Below are positions 9,199-16,281 of a stretch of 54,351 bases of DNA, in pieces. Where the stretch lies: assembly GCA_001544595.2 (NCBI GenBank), contig FCOH02000033.1, forward strand, positions 1 through 54,351, read 5' to 3'. Made by a program: the position numbers and the translations under genes. Every line of letters begins with the position of its first letter. The first letter of the stretch is position 1. The DNA is from Caballeronia peredens (GTDB taxonomy: Bacteria > Pseudomonadota > Gammaproteobacteria > Burkholderiales > Burkholderiaceae). Under the pieces are notes generated by a model. That model had not been told where the DNA came from and did not search any database. It saw only the letters and a list, made by a program, of their open reading frames with translations.

Positions 9199-10730
9199 CG
9201 ATGCACGCGCTTCTTCCCCGGCCGCTGAAACTGGTTGCATGGCTAACTATCCCGACCATTGCCGCCGTGACGGGCTGCACGGTCGGACCGGATTATGTGC
9301 GGCCCGAAGTGGCCGTGCCTGCGGCGTACAAGTCGCAAGTGCCGCTCGACGCGCCTTCACTGGCGACGGCATCGGCATCGCAAGACTGGAAGCCTGCACA
9401 ACCCGCCGATGCAAAACCGCGCGCGCCATGGTGGGAGGTCTATGGCGATCCGCAACTGAACGCGCTGGAAGAACGCGTCGCGACGGCGAATCAGACGGTC
9501 GCCGCCGCAGCCGCGCGTTTTCGCGGGGCGCGCGCCGCAGTCGCACAGGCGCGCTCGGCATACTTTCCGACCGTCACCGCGAATGCGGCGTTCAATCAGA
9601 CGCGGGCGTCGTCGAACGTGCTGTACAAGTCGAGCGCGGGCGTCACTGTGCCCGACTATCTGATCGACGCGCAAATCTCATGGGAACCGGACCTCTGGGG
9701 CCGCATTTCACGCGCGGTCGAGGGCGGACGGGCAGAGGCGCAGGCCAGCGCCGCGGATCTGCAAAGCGCCATTCTTTCGATGCAGGCCGAACTCGCCACC
9801 AGCTATTTCGATTTGCGCGGCACGGTTGAAGAAGAACGGTTGCTACAGGCGACGCTACAGGCCTACGAGCGTGCGCTCGCCCTGACGCGCGATCGCTTCG
9901 CGGGCGGCGTCGCGGCGGAATCGGACGTCGCGCAGGCGGAAGAGCAATTGCGCGCCACGCAGGCGCAACTCATCGATCTCGAGACCACGCGCGCGAGCCT
10001 CGTCAATGCCATCGCGATCCTCGTCGGCGAGGCGCCTTCGAGCTTCACGCTCGATGTCGCGCCGCTCAACGAAGCGCACGCACCGCATCCTTCGGCGGCG
10101 CTCGCCGTGTTGCCACTCAGCCTGCCGTCGGCGCTGCTCGAACGGCGGCCGGACATCGCATCGGCGGAGCGGCGCGTCGCTGATGCGAATGCGCGCGTCG
10201 GCGTGGCGACGGCGGCATTCTTCCCGAATCTGCTGCTGGCCGCGACCGGTGGCCTGGAAGCGACGCGTTTCAGTTCGTGGCTGGAAGCGCCGAGCCGCTT
10301 CTGGTCGCTCGGGCCGCAACTCGCGTTCACCGTGCTCGACTTCGGCGGACGGGCAGCGGCGCGCGACGCCGCGCGCGCAACCTACGACGAAAGCGTCGCC
10401 GATTACCGGCAGACCGTGCTGACGGCGTTCGGGCAGGTGGAGGACAACCTGAACGCGCTCGAAGTGCTGCGCCGCGAGGGCGAGGCGCAGCGCGACGCGG
10501 TGGACGCCGCCAAGCGCGCGCTCGACAAGGTCAGCAACCGCTACGAAAACGGCGCGATCACCTATCTGAGCGTGGTGGTGACGCAGGCGATCGTACTGTC
10601 GGATCAGCGCACGGCCGTGCGCATCGAGCGCCGGCGAATGGCGGCCAGCGTCGCGCTCGTCAAGGCACTCGGCGGCGGCTGGACGACGGCCGAATTGCCG
10701 AGTGCCGACGAAGTGTCACGGCGGGATTGA
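9195..10730 (+). CDS. RND efflux outer-membrane factor, NodT-family lipoprotein
   Basis: TolC/OprM-type channel protein of about 511 residues. The N-terminus is a signal peptide ending in a lipobox (AAVTGC), so it should be acylated and exported. TPWWEVYGDPQLNALE-like and VDAQISWEPDLWGR-type motifs of NodT proteins follow, and two homologous OEP repeats form the long helical barrel. I give GTG 9195, which overlaps the adaptor stop in a GTGA arrangement and has GGAAG 6 nt upstream; ATG 9201 is the alternative and would be two residues shorter. The operon ends after this gene at the terminator 10802-10841. Confidence 0.9.
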   Translation: MTMHALLPRPLKLVAWLTIPTIAAVTGCTVGPDYVRPEVAVPAAYKSQVPLDAPSLATASASQDWKPAQPADAKPRAPWWEVYGDPQLNALEERVATANQTVAAAAARFRGARAAVAQARSAYFPTVTANAAFNQTRASSNVLYKSSAGVTVPDYLIDAQISWEPDLWGRISRAVEGGRAEAQASAADLQSAILSMQAELATSYFDLRGTVEEERLLQATLQAYERALALTRDRFAGGVAAESDVAQAEEQLRATQAQLIDLETTRASLVNAIAILVGEAPSSFTLDVAPLNEAHAPHPSAALAVLPLSLPSALLERRPDIASAERRVADANARVGVATAAFFPNLLLAATGGLEATRFSSWLEAPSRFWSLGPQLAFTVLDFGGRAAARDAARATYDESVADYRQTVLTAFGQVEDNLNALEVLRREGEAQRDAVDAAKRALDKVSNRYENGAITYLSVVVTQAIVLSDQRTAVRIERRRMAASVALVKALGGGWTTAELPSADEVSRRD

Positions 10731-10737
10731 ATGCGCA

Positions 10738-10777
10738 TTTTGCATGCGCGATTCCAAATGGAATAACGCATGCAAAA
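10738..10777. repeat. interrupted palindrome, copy 1 of a 37-bp repeat
   Basis: Outer arms TTTTGCATGCG (10738-10748) and CGCATGCAAAA (10767-10777) enclose inner arms ATTCC and GGAAT around AAAT, so the element is a nested inverted repeat. Positions 10741-10777 align without gaps to 10857-10893; both begin TGCAT and end ACGCATGCAAAA. It begins 8 bp after the efflux operon stop codon. Confidence 0.6.
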
Positions 10778-10801
10778 GACAAAATAAAAGACCAAATGCG
10801 A

Positions 10802-10841
10802 GAGCCGGGCTGACGATCGCCAGCCCGGCTCAGGTTTTTTT
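10802..10841 (+). terminator. intrinsic terminator of the RND efflux operon
   Basis: An 11-bp perfect stem GAGCCGGGCTG (10802-10812) / CAGCCCGGCTC (10821-10831) with an 8-nt loop is followed by AGG and seven T (10835-10841). Textbook Rho-independent terminator for the plus-strand operon. Confidence 0.9.
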
Positions 10842-10856
10842 AAGCGCTTTGCGTTC

Positions 10857-10893
10857 TGCATACAAAACGCCATCCGGCATTACGCATGCAAAA
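10857..10893. repeat. copy 2 of the 37-bp repeat
   Basis: Same length and same ends as 10741-10777 (TGCAT at the left, ACGCATGCAAAA at the right), with a divergent centre that keeps a CC/GG symmetric core (CCATCCGG). It lies on the other side of the plus-strand terminator, and its right end supplies the T-tract of the minus-strand terminator. Confidence 0.55.
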
Positions 10894-10915
10894 TGCCGGG
10901 ACCGAATCCCGGCAT
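10890..10915 (-). terminator. intrinsic terminator for the minus-strand methyltransferase gene
   Basis: ATGCCGGG (10893-10900) and CCCGGCAT (10908-10915) form an 8-bp stem with a 7-nt loop. Read on the minus strand the stem is followed by TTTT, located 20 bp after the methyltransferase stop. Together with 10802-10841 it makes back-to-back terminators between convergent genes. Confidence 0.65.
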
Positions 10916-10934
10916 CGAATCCGGCACCGAATGA

Positions 10935-11624
10935 TCAGGCCTTCGACTTGGGCCGGCAGATCATGAAGAACTGCGAGCTCATCCACCACGGCGCGATCGG
11001 CAGCGGGCTCAGATGCGTGGCGTCGATCACGAAGCGCTTGCTCACCACGTCGCGCAGTTCGCGGAAATCGAAACCTTTGTGCGTCGTGCGCGGGTTCTCG
11101 GGGCGGCTCACGCGAATGCCGACCATCGCCTTGACCAGTTCCGCAGGCGAGTACTCGGATTTGAACGAGCGGCTGCGGATCATCCAGTTCGATACTTTCG
11201 GCCCGATCGCGAGCCCGTACATGATCGGCACCGAGATGACGAACGCGCCGTTCGGCTTCAGGATGCGCGCGGCGTCGCTCAGCAGGTCATCGAGTTCGTT
11301 GTCGTAGAGATGCTCGCAGACTTCGAACGCGGTGAGCACGTCCACGCTGTCCGATGCCACGGAATCGAGCGATTCGGCGTAGTTCACTTCCGGAAAAGCC
11401 GGCGCCATGAACATGTCGTGACCGATCAACGTGACGTCCGGGCGCGCTCCGCCGAGCGTGTGCAGAAACAGACCCGGCCCCGCGCCGAAATCGACCACCG
11501 TGCCGCGATTCGCGCACAGTTTGCTGACGAGATCGATCGCCATCGTCATGCGGCTGCGATGGGCGAAGCGTGCAAGCGGATTGCCGGAATTGACTGTTTG
11601 TTCTTCGTATGAAATTTCACGCAT
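10935..11624 (-). CDS. class I SAM-dependent methyltransferase
   Basis: 229 residues from the ATG at 11622-11624; GGGGAG lies about 10 nt upstream, while farther upstream starts would add a low-complexity Arg/Ala-rich stretch. The SAM-binding motif I is VVDFGAGPGLFL (about residue 40). A motif-II-like acidic segment (IGHDMF) and the post-motif region LTAFEVCEHLYDNELDDLL follow, resembling Methyltransf_11/23 enzymes that act on small molecules or sugars. The substrate is unknown. Monocistronic, with its own terminator at 10890-10915. Confidence 0.8.
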   Translation of the reverse strand: MREISYEEQTVNSGNPLARFAHRSRMTMAIDLVSKLCANRGTVVDFGAGPGLFLHTLGGARPDVTLIGHDMFMAPAFPEVNYAESLDSVASDSVDVLTAFEVCEHLYDNELDDLLSDAARILKPNGAFVISVPIMYGLAIGPKVSNWMIRSRSFKSEYSPAELVKAMVGIRVSRPENPRTTHKGFDFRELRDVVSKRFVIDATHLSPLPIAPWWMSSQFFMICRPKSKA

Positions 11625-11826
11625 CGGGAAGCTCCCCACGTTGTTGTCGGCTGGATGATTCGGTGGTGCGCCGCGATATTCGTGTTCTGTCCGGGCGATA
11701 TTGCCGGGAGTCGCATGCGCGCGCAATCGACACCGGTAGGCGTTCCCCGCCGAACTCAAGCCGACTTCGGCCATGCCACGCGCGTAGCGCCGAGCGGCGC
11801 GCGCACACACGGGAAATGAGTCGAGG

Positions 11827-12450
11827 CTACACGAAGAGCAGCGCGCCGCATGCGATCAGGGCCACACTCCAGAGCCAATCGATGTTGATCCAGCCGTGGC
11901 GCAGGAAGCCCAGTCCGCCGCGCGCCTGCAGCGACATCGCGAACATCGAGATGGCGGCGATCACCGCGAGCATCGCGCCGGTGTGCACCGTCAGCGCGAG
12001 GGCGCCGGCTTCGAGTGCGCCGCCCGACATCTGGCCGGTGCACAGCGGCAGCAGGGCGGGCACGAGCATGAGCCCCGCGCCGTGCGCGCTCGACATCACG
12101 AACGACCACAGCGCGAGCCCGGCCAGGCCCGTGCGCATGCCGACGGTCGGCCGCCCGCGATGCCCGCGCCACGCGCTCCACACGCCCCAGCCGATCAGCA
12201 GCGCGCCGCACGCATGCGCGAGGCTGTCGTGGCCGACGACGACTCCGAGCGTCAGCGCGCCCGCCAGCACGAGCGCAACCGACGCCGCGTGCCCCAGCGC
12301 GATCGGCACGAGCGACACGAGCGCGACGCGCCGGCTTTTCGCGTAGAGCCCGAGCGCGACCGCGAACAGCCAGCCCATCGCGGGATTGAGGCCATGAAAC
12401 GCGCCGAGGCCCGCGGCCGTGAGGAGCAGCGCGGGCGAGGCGGCGTTCAT
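11827..12450 (-). CDS. polytopic membrane protein, NicO/HupE-like putative metal permease, partner of SBP56
   Basis: 207 residues, about six hydrophobic segments. The N-terminus has GAFHGLNPAMGWLFAVALGL, and a second conserved-looking histidine lies in ALGHAASVAL. A histidine plus NP/D motif in helix 1 and a GHA motif in the next helix recall the NicO/UreH/HupE group of small metal permeases, but I cannot show homology by eye. The start at 12448-12450 lies 19 bp after the SBP56 stop, so the two genes are very likely co-transcribed. Since methanethiol oxidases of the SBP56 family are reported to need a metal (copper), a role in metal supply is a reasonable but untested idea. Confidence 0.65.
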   Translation of the reverse strand: MNAASPALLLTAAGLGAFHGLNPAMGWLFAVALGLYAKSRRVALVSLVPIALGHAASVALVLAGALTLGVVVGHDSLAHACGALLIGWGVWSAWRGHRGRPTVGMRTGLAGLALWSFVMSSAHGAGLMLVPALLPLCTGQMSGGALEAGALALTVHTGAMLAVIAAISMFAMSLQARGGLGFLRHGWINIDWLWSVALIACGALLFV

Positions 12451-12469
12451 GCGGGCGGCTCGCGGCGCA

Positions 12470-13864
12470 TCAGGGATAGCAGTACGAATCCGACGAGCAA
12501 TCGCCGCCTTGCAGCCGGATCTGATGCGGCCGATGTCCTTTCGGCCAGTCGATGAAGAAGTCCTTATCGACGGCGAGCCCGCCGTCCGGATCGGCATCGA
12601 GCTTGACCATCCAGCCGTCGATGCCTTCCGGATAGAACTGCGCATCGACTGCGCCGTAGAGCGAGTTCGTGAAGTAGACGCGGCGGCCGTCGCGGCTCAC
12701 TTCGACCATCTGCGGGCCGCCGTTGAGCGCGCCGTTCGCGGCGCCCGCGTGCGTCGCGCGCGACACGATGCCGCCGATGCGCACCTTGCCCGTCAGTTTC
12801 GGCGCGAACGGGTCGGAGACGTCATATTGCAGCATGTCGCCCGTGCCCCAGCACGAGACGTAGAGGAAGCGGTCGTCCATCGACAGATCGATATCGGAGA
12901 CGAGCGGCGGCACCGCACCGAAGCCCTTGAGCAGCGGCGGAAGTTTGTCGGCGTCCGCGGGTTCGGCGGGAATGTCGATGATTTTCCTGACGGCCCACTT
13001 GTCCTTGTCGCGATACCAGGTCCAGATCGACGAGGACAGATCCTTCAGGCTGATCACGCAATTCACGAAGCCGTAGGCTTTGGTCGGATCGTGCGCGGGA
13101 CGCAGTTCGAAGACGAGCTGATATTCGTCGCCGAAGTCGATTTCCTGCACATGCTTGCGCTTGGTGAAGTCCCAGAAATGCAGCTTGCGCCCGTATTTCG
13201 CGCCGAGCAGGATCTCGGGCACGAGGCCGTCCTCGAAGGTATCGGGCGTGCCCCATTCGCTCGTGACCATGGTGTCGTAGCCGAGATGCCACCAGCCGTC
13301 ATAGGCCAAGCGTTGCGGGCCGCGATCCACTTCCCAGCGGCCGAGCGGATCGAAGCTCTGCTGATCGAGCATCAGCACGCCGCCGGGCGCCTTGCCCTCG
13401 GCGTTGCCAAGCGCGGTGATATAGATGCCGCCCGGTCCGCAGTGCACGGTGTGCGGGCGCGTATAGCCGGTCTTTTCGGCGAGTTCTTCGGGCTCGATCG
13501 TCTTGACGATGACAGGCTGCTTCGGATCGGGCTTCGTATCGAGAATATGAATGCGCGACGAACGCAGCCCCGGCACGACGAGATAACGCCGCTCCATGTG
13601 CGGATGCGGCGCGTTCGGGCACAGGCACGACGAGCACGCGTTCCAGCCGAAGTGATGCAGCTCGTCGCCGACATCGGGCATGGCCACTTCGCCGACGATC
13701 TTCGTATAGCTCGACGACGCGGGATCCACGTCGACCACCGCGATCTTGTCCGGCGTCTTGCGCTCGGGATCGAAGGTCGCGACGTATGCCAGTGTTTCGC
13801 GCGGAGCCTTCGCCGCGAGTCGCGGGGAAGGGTAGAAGCTCGGATCCGGTTTCCATGTCGCCAT
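12470..13864 (-). CDS. selenium-binding protein SBP56 family, putative methanethiol oxidase
   Basis: 464 residues from ATG 13862-13864, preceded by AGGAG at a 7-nt distance. The protein follows the SBP56 pattern throughout: ATFDPERKTPDKIAVVDVDP, the HHFGWNACSSCLC segment with the family's CSSC motif, RPHTVHCGPGGIYI, and the C-terminal WPKGHRPHQIRLQGGDCSSD. Known bacterial members oxidise methanethiol to formaldehyde, hydrogen sulphide and peroxide, and some are periplasmic with a signal peptide. Here neither the chosen start nor the 24 codons upstream give a signal peptide, so a cytoplasmic location is predicted. A small polytopic membrane protein follows in the same operon. Confidence 0.88.
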   Translation of the reverse strand: MATWKPDPSFYPSPRLAAKAPRETLAYVATFDPERKTPDKIAVVDVDPASSSYTKIVGEVAMPDVGDELHHFGWNACSSCLCPNAPHPHMERRYLVVPGLRSSRIHILDTKPDPKQPVIVKTIEPEELAEKTGYTRPHTVHCGPGGIYITALGNAEGKAPGGVLMLDQQSFDPLGRWEVDRGPQRLAYDGWWHLGYDTMVTSEWGTPDTFEDGLVPEILLGAKYGRKLHFWDFTKRKHVQEIDFGDEYQLVFELRPAHDPTKAYGFVNCVISLKDLSSSIWTWYRDKDKWAVRKIIDIPAEPADADKLPPLLKGFGAVPPLVSDIDLSMDDRFLYVSCWGTGDMLQYDVSDPFAPKLTGKVRIGGIVSRATHAGAANGALNGGPQMVEVSRDGRRVYFTNSLYGAVDAQFYPEGIDGWMVKLDADPDGGLAVDKDFFIDWPKGHRPHQIRLQGGDCSSDSYCYP

Positions 13865-13876
13865 GCTGCGTCTCCT

Positions 13877-13906
13877 GGTTGCGTGATCGTCGGTTGCGTG
13901 ATCGTC
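13877..13906. repeat. two tandem 15-bp repeats in the SBP56 leader
   Basis: GGTTGCGTGATCGTC occurs at 13877-13891 and again, identically, at 13892-13906, followed by a partial third unit (GATTGC). The array begins just upstream of the SBP56 Shine-Dalgarno (minus strand) and lies between it and the putative -10. If translated in the SBP56 frame it would read as a DDHAT repeat, which is not a signal peptide. Confidence 0.7.
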
Positions 13907-13918
13907 GATTGCCCAAGC

Positions 13919-13924
13919 ACTATA
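13919..13924 (-). promoter_or_regulatory. candidate -10 element for SBP56
   Basis: On the minus strand this reads TATAGT, five of six matches to the sigma70 -10 consensus, about 55 bp upstream of the SBP56 start. No good -35 is visible at the normal spacing, which would fit an activator-dependent promoter. Confidence 0.3.
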
Positions 13925-13986
13925 GGACACAAGCACGCCGGCCGCTTTCGCCTGCCCGGATTCGCTTATCTGTCCTGCAGCTTAGC

Positions 13987-14006
13987 TTTCGTGCGGACGC
14001 ACGAAA
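13987..14006. promoter_or_regulatory. 20-bp palindrome, candidate operator between SBP56 and the divergent microprotein
   Basis: TTTCGTGCG and CGCACGAAA are perfect 9-bp arms separated by GA. The palindrome precedes a TAGAAT -10-like hexamer (14026-14031), so it covers the expected -35 area of the plus-strand gene at 14066. It lies 123 bp upstream of the SBP56 start on the other strand. Its 14-bp core CGTGCGGACGCACG recurs exactly at 52500-52513. Confidence 0.5.
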
Positions 14007-14065
14007 CGGCGCGCGAAACAGCGCCTAGAATGAAGGCATCGTCCCTTGACCGACAGGAGGTCCCG

Positions 14066-14221
14066 ATGACCGAGCCGATGATCAGCCTGATGGCGGGCGT
14101 CATCCTGGTGTTGTGCATCGCGGTGGTTCTCGTCATGCATCACCGGCATCCGCACGTCCATACGCCCAAAGCGCGCTGGCTCGACACGCATCCGCCGCGT
14201 GACTGGATGCACCGGCGCTGA
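14066..14221 (+). CDS. 51-residue His-rich membrane microprotein
   Basis: The ATG at 14066 has a perfect AGGAGG (14055-14060) 5 nt upstream, and an intrinsic terminator follows 33 bp after the stop, so this short frame is very probably a gene. Residues ~5-24 form one hydrophobic helix (LMAGVILVLCIAVVLVM), directly followed by MHHRHPHVH, then a basic and aromatic tail. The histidine cluster could bind a metal, but that is inference. It is divergent from the SBP56 operon across a palindrome. I do not recognise a family. Confidence 0.7.
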   Translation: MTEPMISLMAGVILVLCIAVVLVMHHRHPHVHTPKARWLDTHPPRDWMHRR

Positions 14222-14254
14222 AGTGCAGCGCAGCACGGAAAGAAATTGAAGCGG

Positions 14255-14282
14255 GCGCCGGCATCGACCGGCGCTTTTTTTT
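14255..14282 (+). terminator. intrinsic terminator after the microprotein gene
   Basis: Stem GCGCCGG (14255-14261) / CCGGCGC (14268-14274) with a 6-nt loop, followed by eight T (14275-14282). Confidence 0.88.
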
Positions 14283-14301
14283 CGCGCGACGCCGCGGGTT
14301 T

Positions 14302-14622
14302 TCAGCGCCGTGGCCCTTTCATGGCTTCGGCTTCCATCGCCGCGTGCCATTCCTCGCTGTTCTCGATCGGATCCATGCCTTCGTCGATGAACGCCGTCGC
14401 GCGTTCGGCGGCCGAGCGCGTTTCCTCGTCGGTGTCCTCATCGATCACCGAGTCGTCGTCGGCGGGCGGCTCCAGCATGTCCTGCAGCATCGCTTCCAGT
14501 TCGGGCGTGTCCCACGGCTCGTCGCGCTGTTTCTTCTTCTTGATGTAATGCCGCACTTCGGCATCCTGTTCGGGTGTCAGCGGAAGCCCGCGGAAGGTGC
14601 GGTTGGCGTCGAAGTCACTCAT
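14302..14622 (-). CDS. conserved acidic small protein, function unknown
   Basis: 106 residues from ATG 14620-14622, preceded by GAGGAG about 5 nt upstream. The protein is hydrophilic and strongly acidic in the middle (DDDSVIDEDTDEETRS), with a Lys-rich patch (HYIKKKKQRDEPWDTPELE) near residue 30. No signal peptide, membrane segment or recognised domain. It is convergent with the microprotein gene, the plus-strand terminator lying between them. The strong ribosome site and sensible codon use support a real gene. Confidence 0.72.
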   Translation of the reverse strand: MSDFDANRTFRGLPLTPEQDAEVRHYIKKKKQRDEPWDTPELEAMLQDMLEPPADDDSVIDEDTDEETRSAAERATAFIDEGMDPIENSEEWHAAMEAEAMKGPRR

Positions 14623-14707
14623 GGTCGCTCCTCTCGCGCATAGCCTGTCATGCGTTTTCAAGCGCTCCTAGTGTAACGCCGTTCGGATGCGGGTAAAAAC
14701 GCGCGCT

Positions 14708-15178
14708 TCAGCCGAGCGGCGGCAGGCGCCGCTCGATCGGCGTCGCCTTCACGATGGCCGTGCTGGTCGCGGCGCGCTCCGTCACGCGGCCGAGGATATC
14801 GTCGAGATGTTCGATCGAGCGCAGATAGAGGCGGCACACGAAACAGTCGTCGCCCGTGACCTTGTCGCATTCGACGAACTCGGGAATGCGCCGGATCGCT
14901 TCCTCGACGAGATGCAACTGCCCCGGCAGCGGCTGCACGCGCACGATGGCCTGCAACGTGTAGCCGAGCGCGCGCGGATCGATATCGACGGTAAAGCCGC
15001 GGATCACGCCCTGCGTCTCCAGCCGCCGCACGCGCTCGGCCGTGCTCGGCGCGGACAGCCCGATGCGGCGGGCGAGCTCGCTGATCGCGATGCGTCCGTC
15101 CGCCGCGAGCACGCCGATCAGTTCGCGGTCGATGGCATCGATTCCCGTTTGCGGAGCGTTGCCAAGGTTCTTTGTCAT
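14708..15178 (-). CDS. Lrp/AsnC family transcriptional regulator
   Basis: 156 residues, the typical family length. N-terminal helix-turn-helix (DAIDRELIGVLAADGRIAISELARRIGLSAPSTAERVRRLE region, residues ~12-52) followed by a C-terminal ligand-binding/oligomerisation RAM domain. The ATG at 15176-15178 was chosen because the RIGLS-type HTH then begins at the usual position. It is divergent from a DMT-family exporter starting at 15292, an arrangement common for Lrp-type regulators that control amino-acid exporters. Control of that neighbour is therefore likely but inferred. Confidence 0.9.
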   Translation of the reverse strand: MTKNLGNAPQTGIDAIDRELIGVLAADGRIAISELARRIGLSAPSTAERVRRLETQGVIRGFTVDIDPRALGYTLQAIVRVQPLPGQLHLVEEAIRRIPEFVECDKVTGDDCFVCRLYLRSIEHLDDILGRVTERAATSTAIVKATPIERRLPPLG

Positions 15179-15291
15179 GATGGCCTTCGATTCAAAGGAT
15201 GAACGTCCTGCGCGCCTCATTTTAAGCATGGTTTTAGACGAAGCGCATCGTTAGACTTGAACGCATCGAAACTCCTTTTGCGTGGAGCGGC

Positions 15292-16230
15292 ATGAACACC
15301 GAACACATCAACGCGCGCGTGGCGGGCGCGTCGCACGGAAACGACTTGCGCCGCGGCGCGATCGAGATGTCGCTGGCGATGCTGATGTCGGGCACGATCG
15401 GCTGGCTCGTCGTGTCGTCGGGGCAGACGCCCTGGAACGTGGTGTTTTTTCGCTGCGTGTTCGGCGGAGCGACGCTCGTCGCCGTGTGCGCGGCGCTGGG
15501 CTTTCTGAAAGCGCGCTATTTTTCGTGGCGCATGATCGGCCTCGTGCTGATCGGCAGCGTGGCGATCGTCGGCAACTGGCTGCTGCTGTTCGCGGCGTAT
15601 TCGCGCGCGTCGATCTCGATGGCGACGACCGTCTACAACACGCAGCCGTTCATGCTCGTCGCGCTGGGCGTGATCGTCTTGCGCGAGCGCGTGTCGGCTT
15701 CGACGGTCGCGTGGCTCGGCATCGCCTTCGCCGGCCTCGTGATGGTGGTGCGCGTGGAACCCGCCGTGCTCGCGATGCCCGGGCAATATCTCGAAGGCAT
15801 CGCGTACGCGCTCGGTGCGGCGTTTCTGTACGCAATCTCGTCGATCGTCACGAAGCGCCTCAAGGGCACGCCGCCGCATCTGATCGCGATGCTGCACGTG
15901 CTATTCGGCATCGCGATGCTCGCGCCGTTCGCGCGCTTCGATCAGGCGCCCGCGTCGCTCGCGGGCTGGTCCGATCTCGTGGTGCTGGGCGTCGTGAACA
16001 CGGGGCTCATGTACGTGCTGCTCTACGGCGCGATCCAGAAGCTGCCGACCGCGACTATCGGCGCGCTGTCGTTCATCTATCCGGTGGTCGCGATCGTTGT
16101 CGACTGGCTCGCGTTCGGGCAGCGGCTCGCGTGGCTGCAAGTCGCGGGCGCCGCGCTCATTCTGCTCGCCGCGGCGGGCGTGAATCTGCAATGGCGGATC
16201 GTGCCGGCACGCGTGCGCGCGAACGACTGA
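15292..16230 (+). CDS. DMT-superfamily (EamA) transporter
   Basis: 312 residues with about ten hydrophobic segments arranged as two EamA repeats. The first ends near VARLG-type glycine-rich motifs (TVAWLGIAFAGLVMVV), the second at LAWLQVAGAALILLAAAGVNL. Inner-membrane exporter or permease for small metabolites, commonly amino acids; the substrate is unknown. GGAG precedes the ATG by about 5 nt. Divergent from the Lrp/AsnC regulator, so probably induced by the amino acid sensed there. The 113-bp shared intergenic region contains an AT-rich patch (TTTTAAGCATGGTTTTAG) that could hold the Lrp-type site. Confidence 0.88.
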   Translation: MNTEHINARVAGASHGNDLRRGAIEMSLAMLMSGTIGWLVVSSGQTPWNVVFFRCVFGGATLVAVCAALGFLKARYFSWRMIGLVLIGSVAIVGNWLLLFAAYSRASISMATTVYNTQPFMLVALGVIVLRERVSASTVAWLGIAFAGLVMVVRVEPAVLAMPGQYLEGIAYALGAAFLYAISSIVTKRLKGTPPHLIAMLHVLFGIAMLAPFARFDQAPASLAGWSDLVVLGVVNTGLMYVLLYGAIQKLPTATIGALSFIYPVVAIVVDWLAFGQRLAWLQVAGAALILLAAAGVNLQWRIVPARVRAND

Positions 16231-16240
16231 CGCCGCCTCG

Positions 16241-16248
16241 TATAGAAT
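16241..16248 (+). promoter_or_regulatory. candidate -10 region of rdgC
   Basis: TATAGAAT lies 33 bp before the rdgC start, within the 51-bp gap after the DMT gene, and matches a sigma70 -10 element. No clear -35 at 17 bp. It would give rdgC its own short-leader promoter. Confidence 0.4.
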
Positions 16249-16281
16249 GGCGCCCCTCCCGACTACATCGAAATCCGCGCC

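Noticed and set aside
7051..9240. 729-codon minus-strand frame across the efflux permease and adaptor genes
   Set aside because: Arg/His-rich shadow of conserved RND genes; no domain and no initiation signal.
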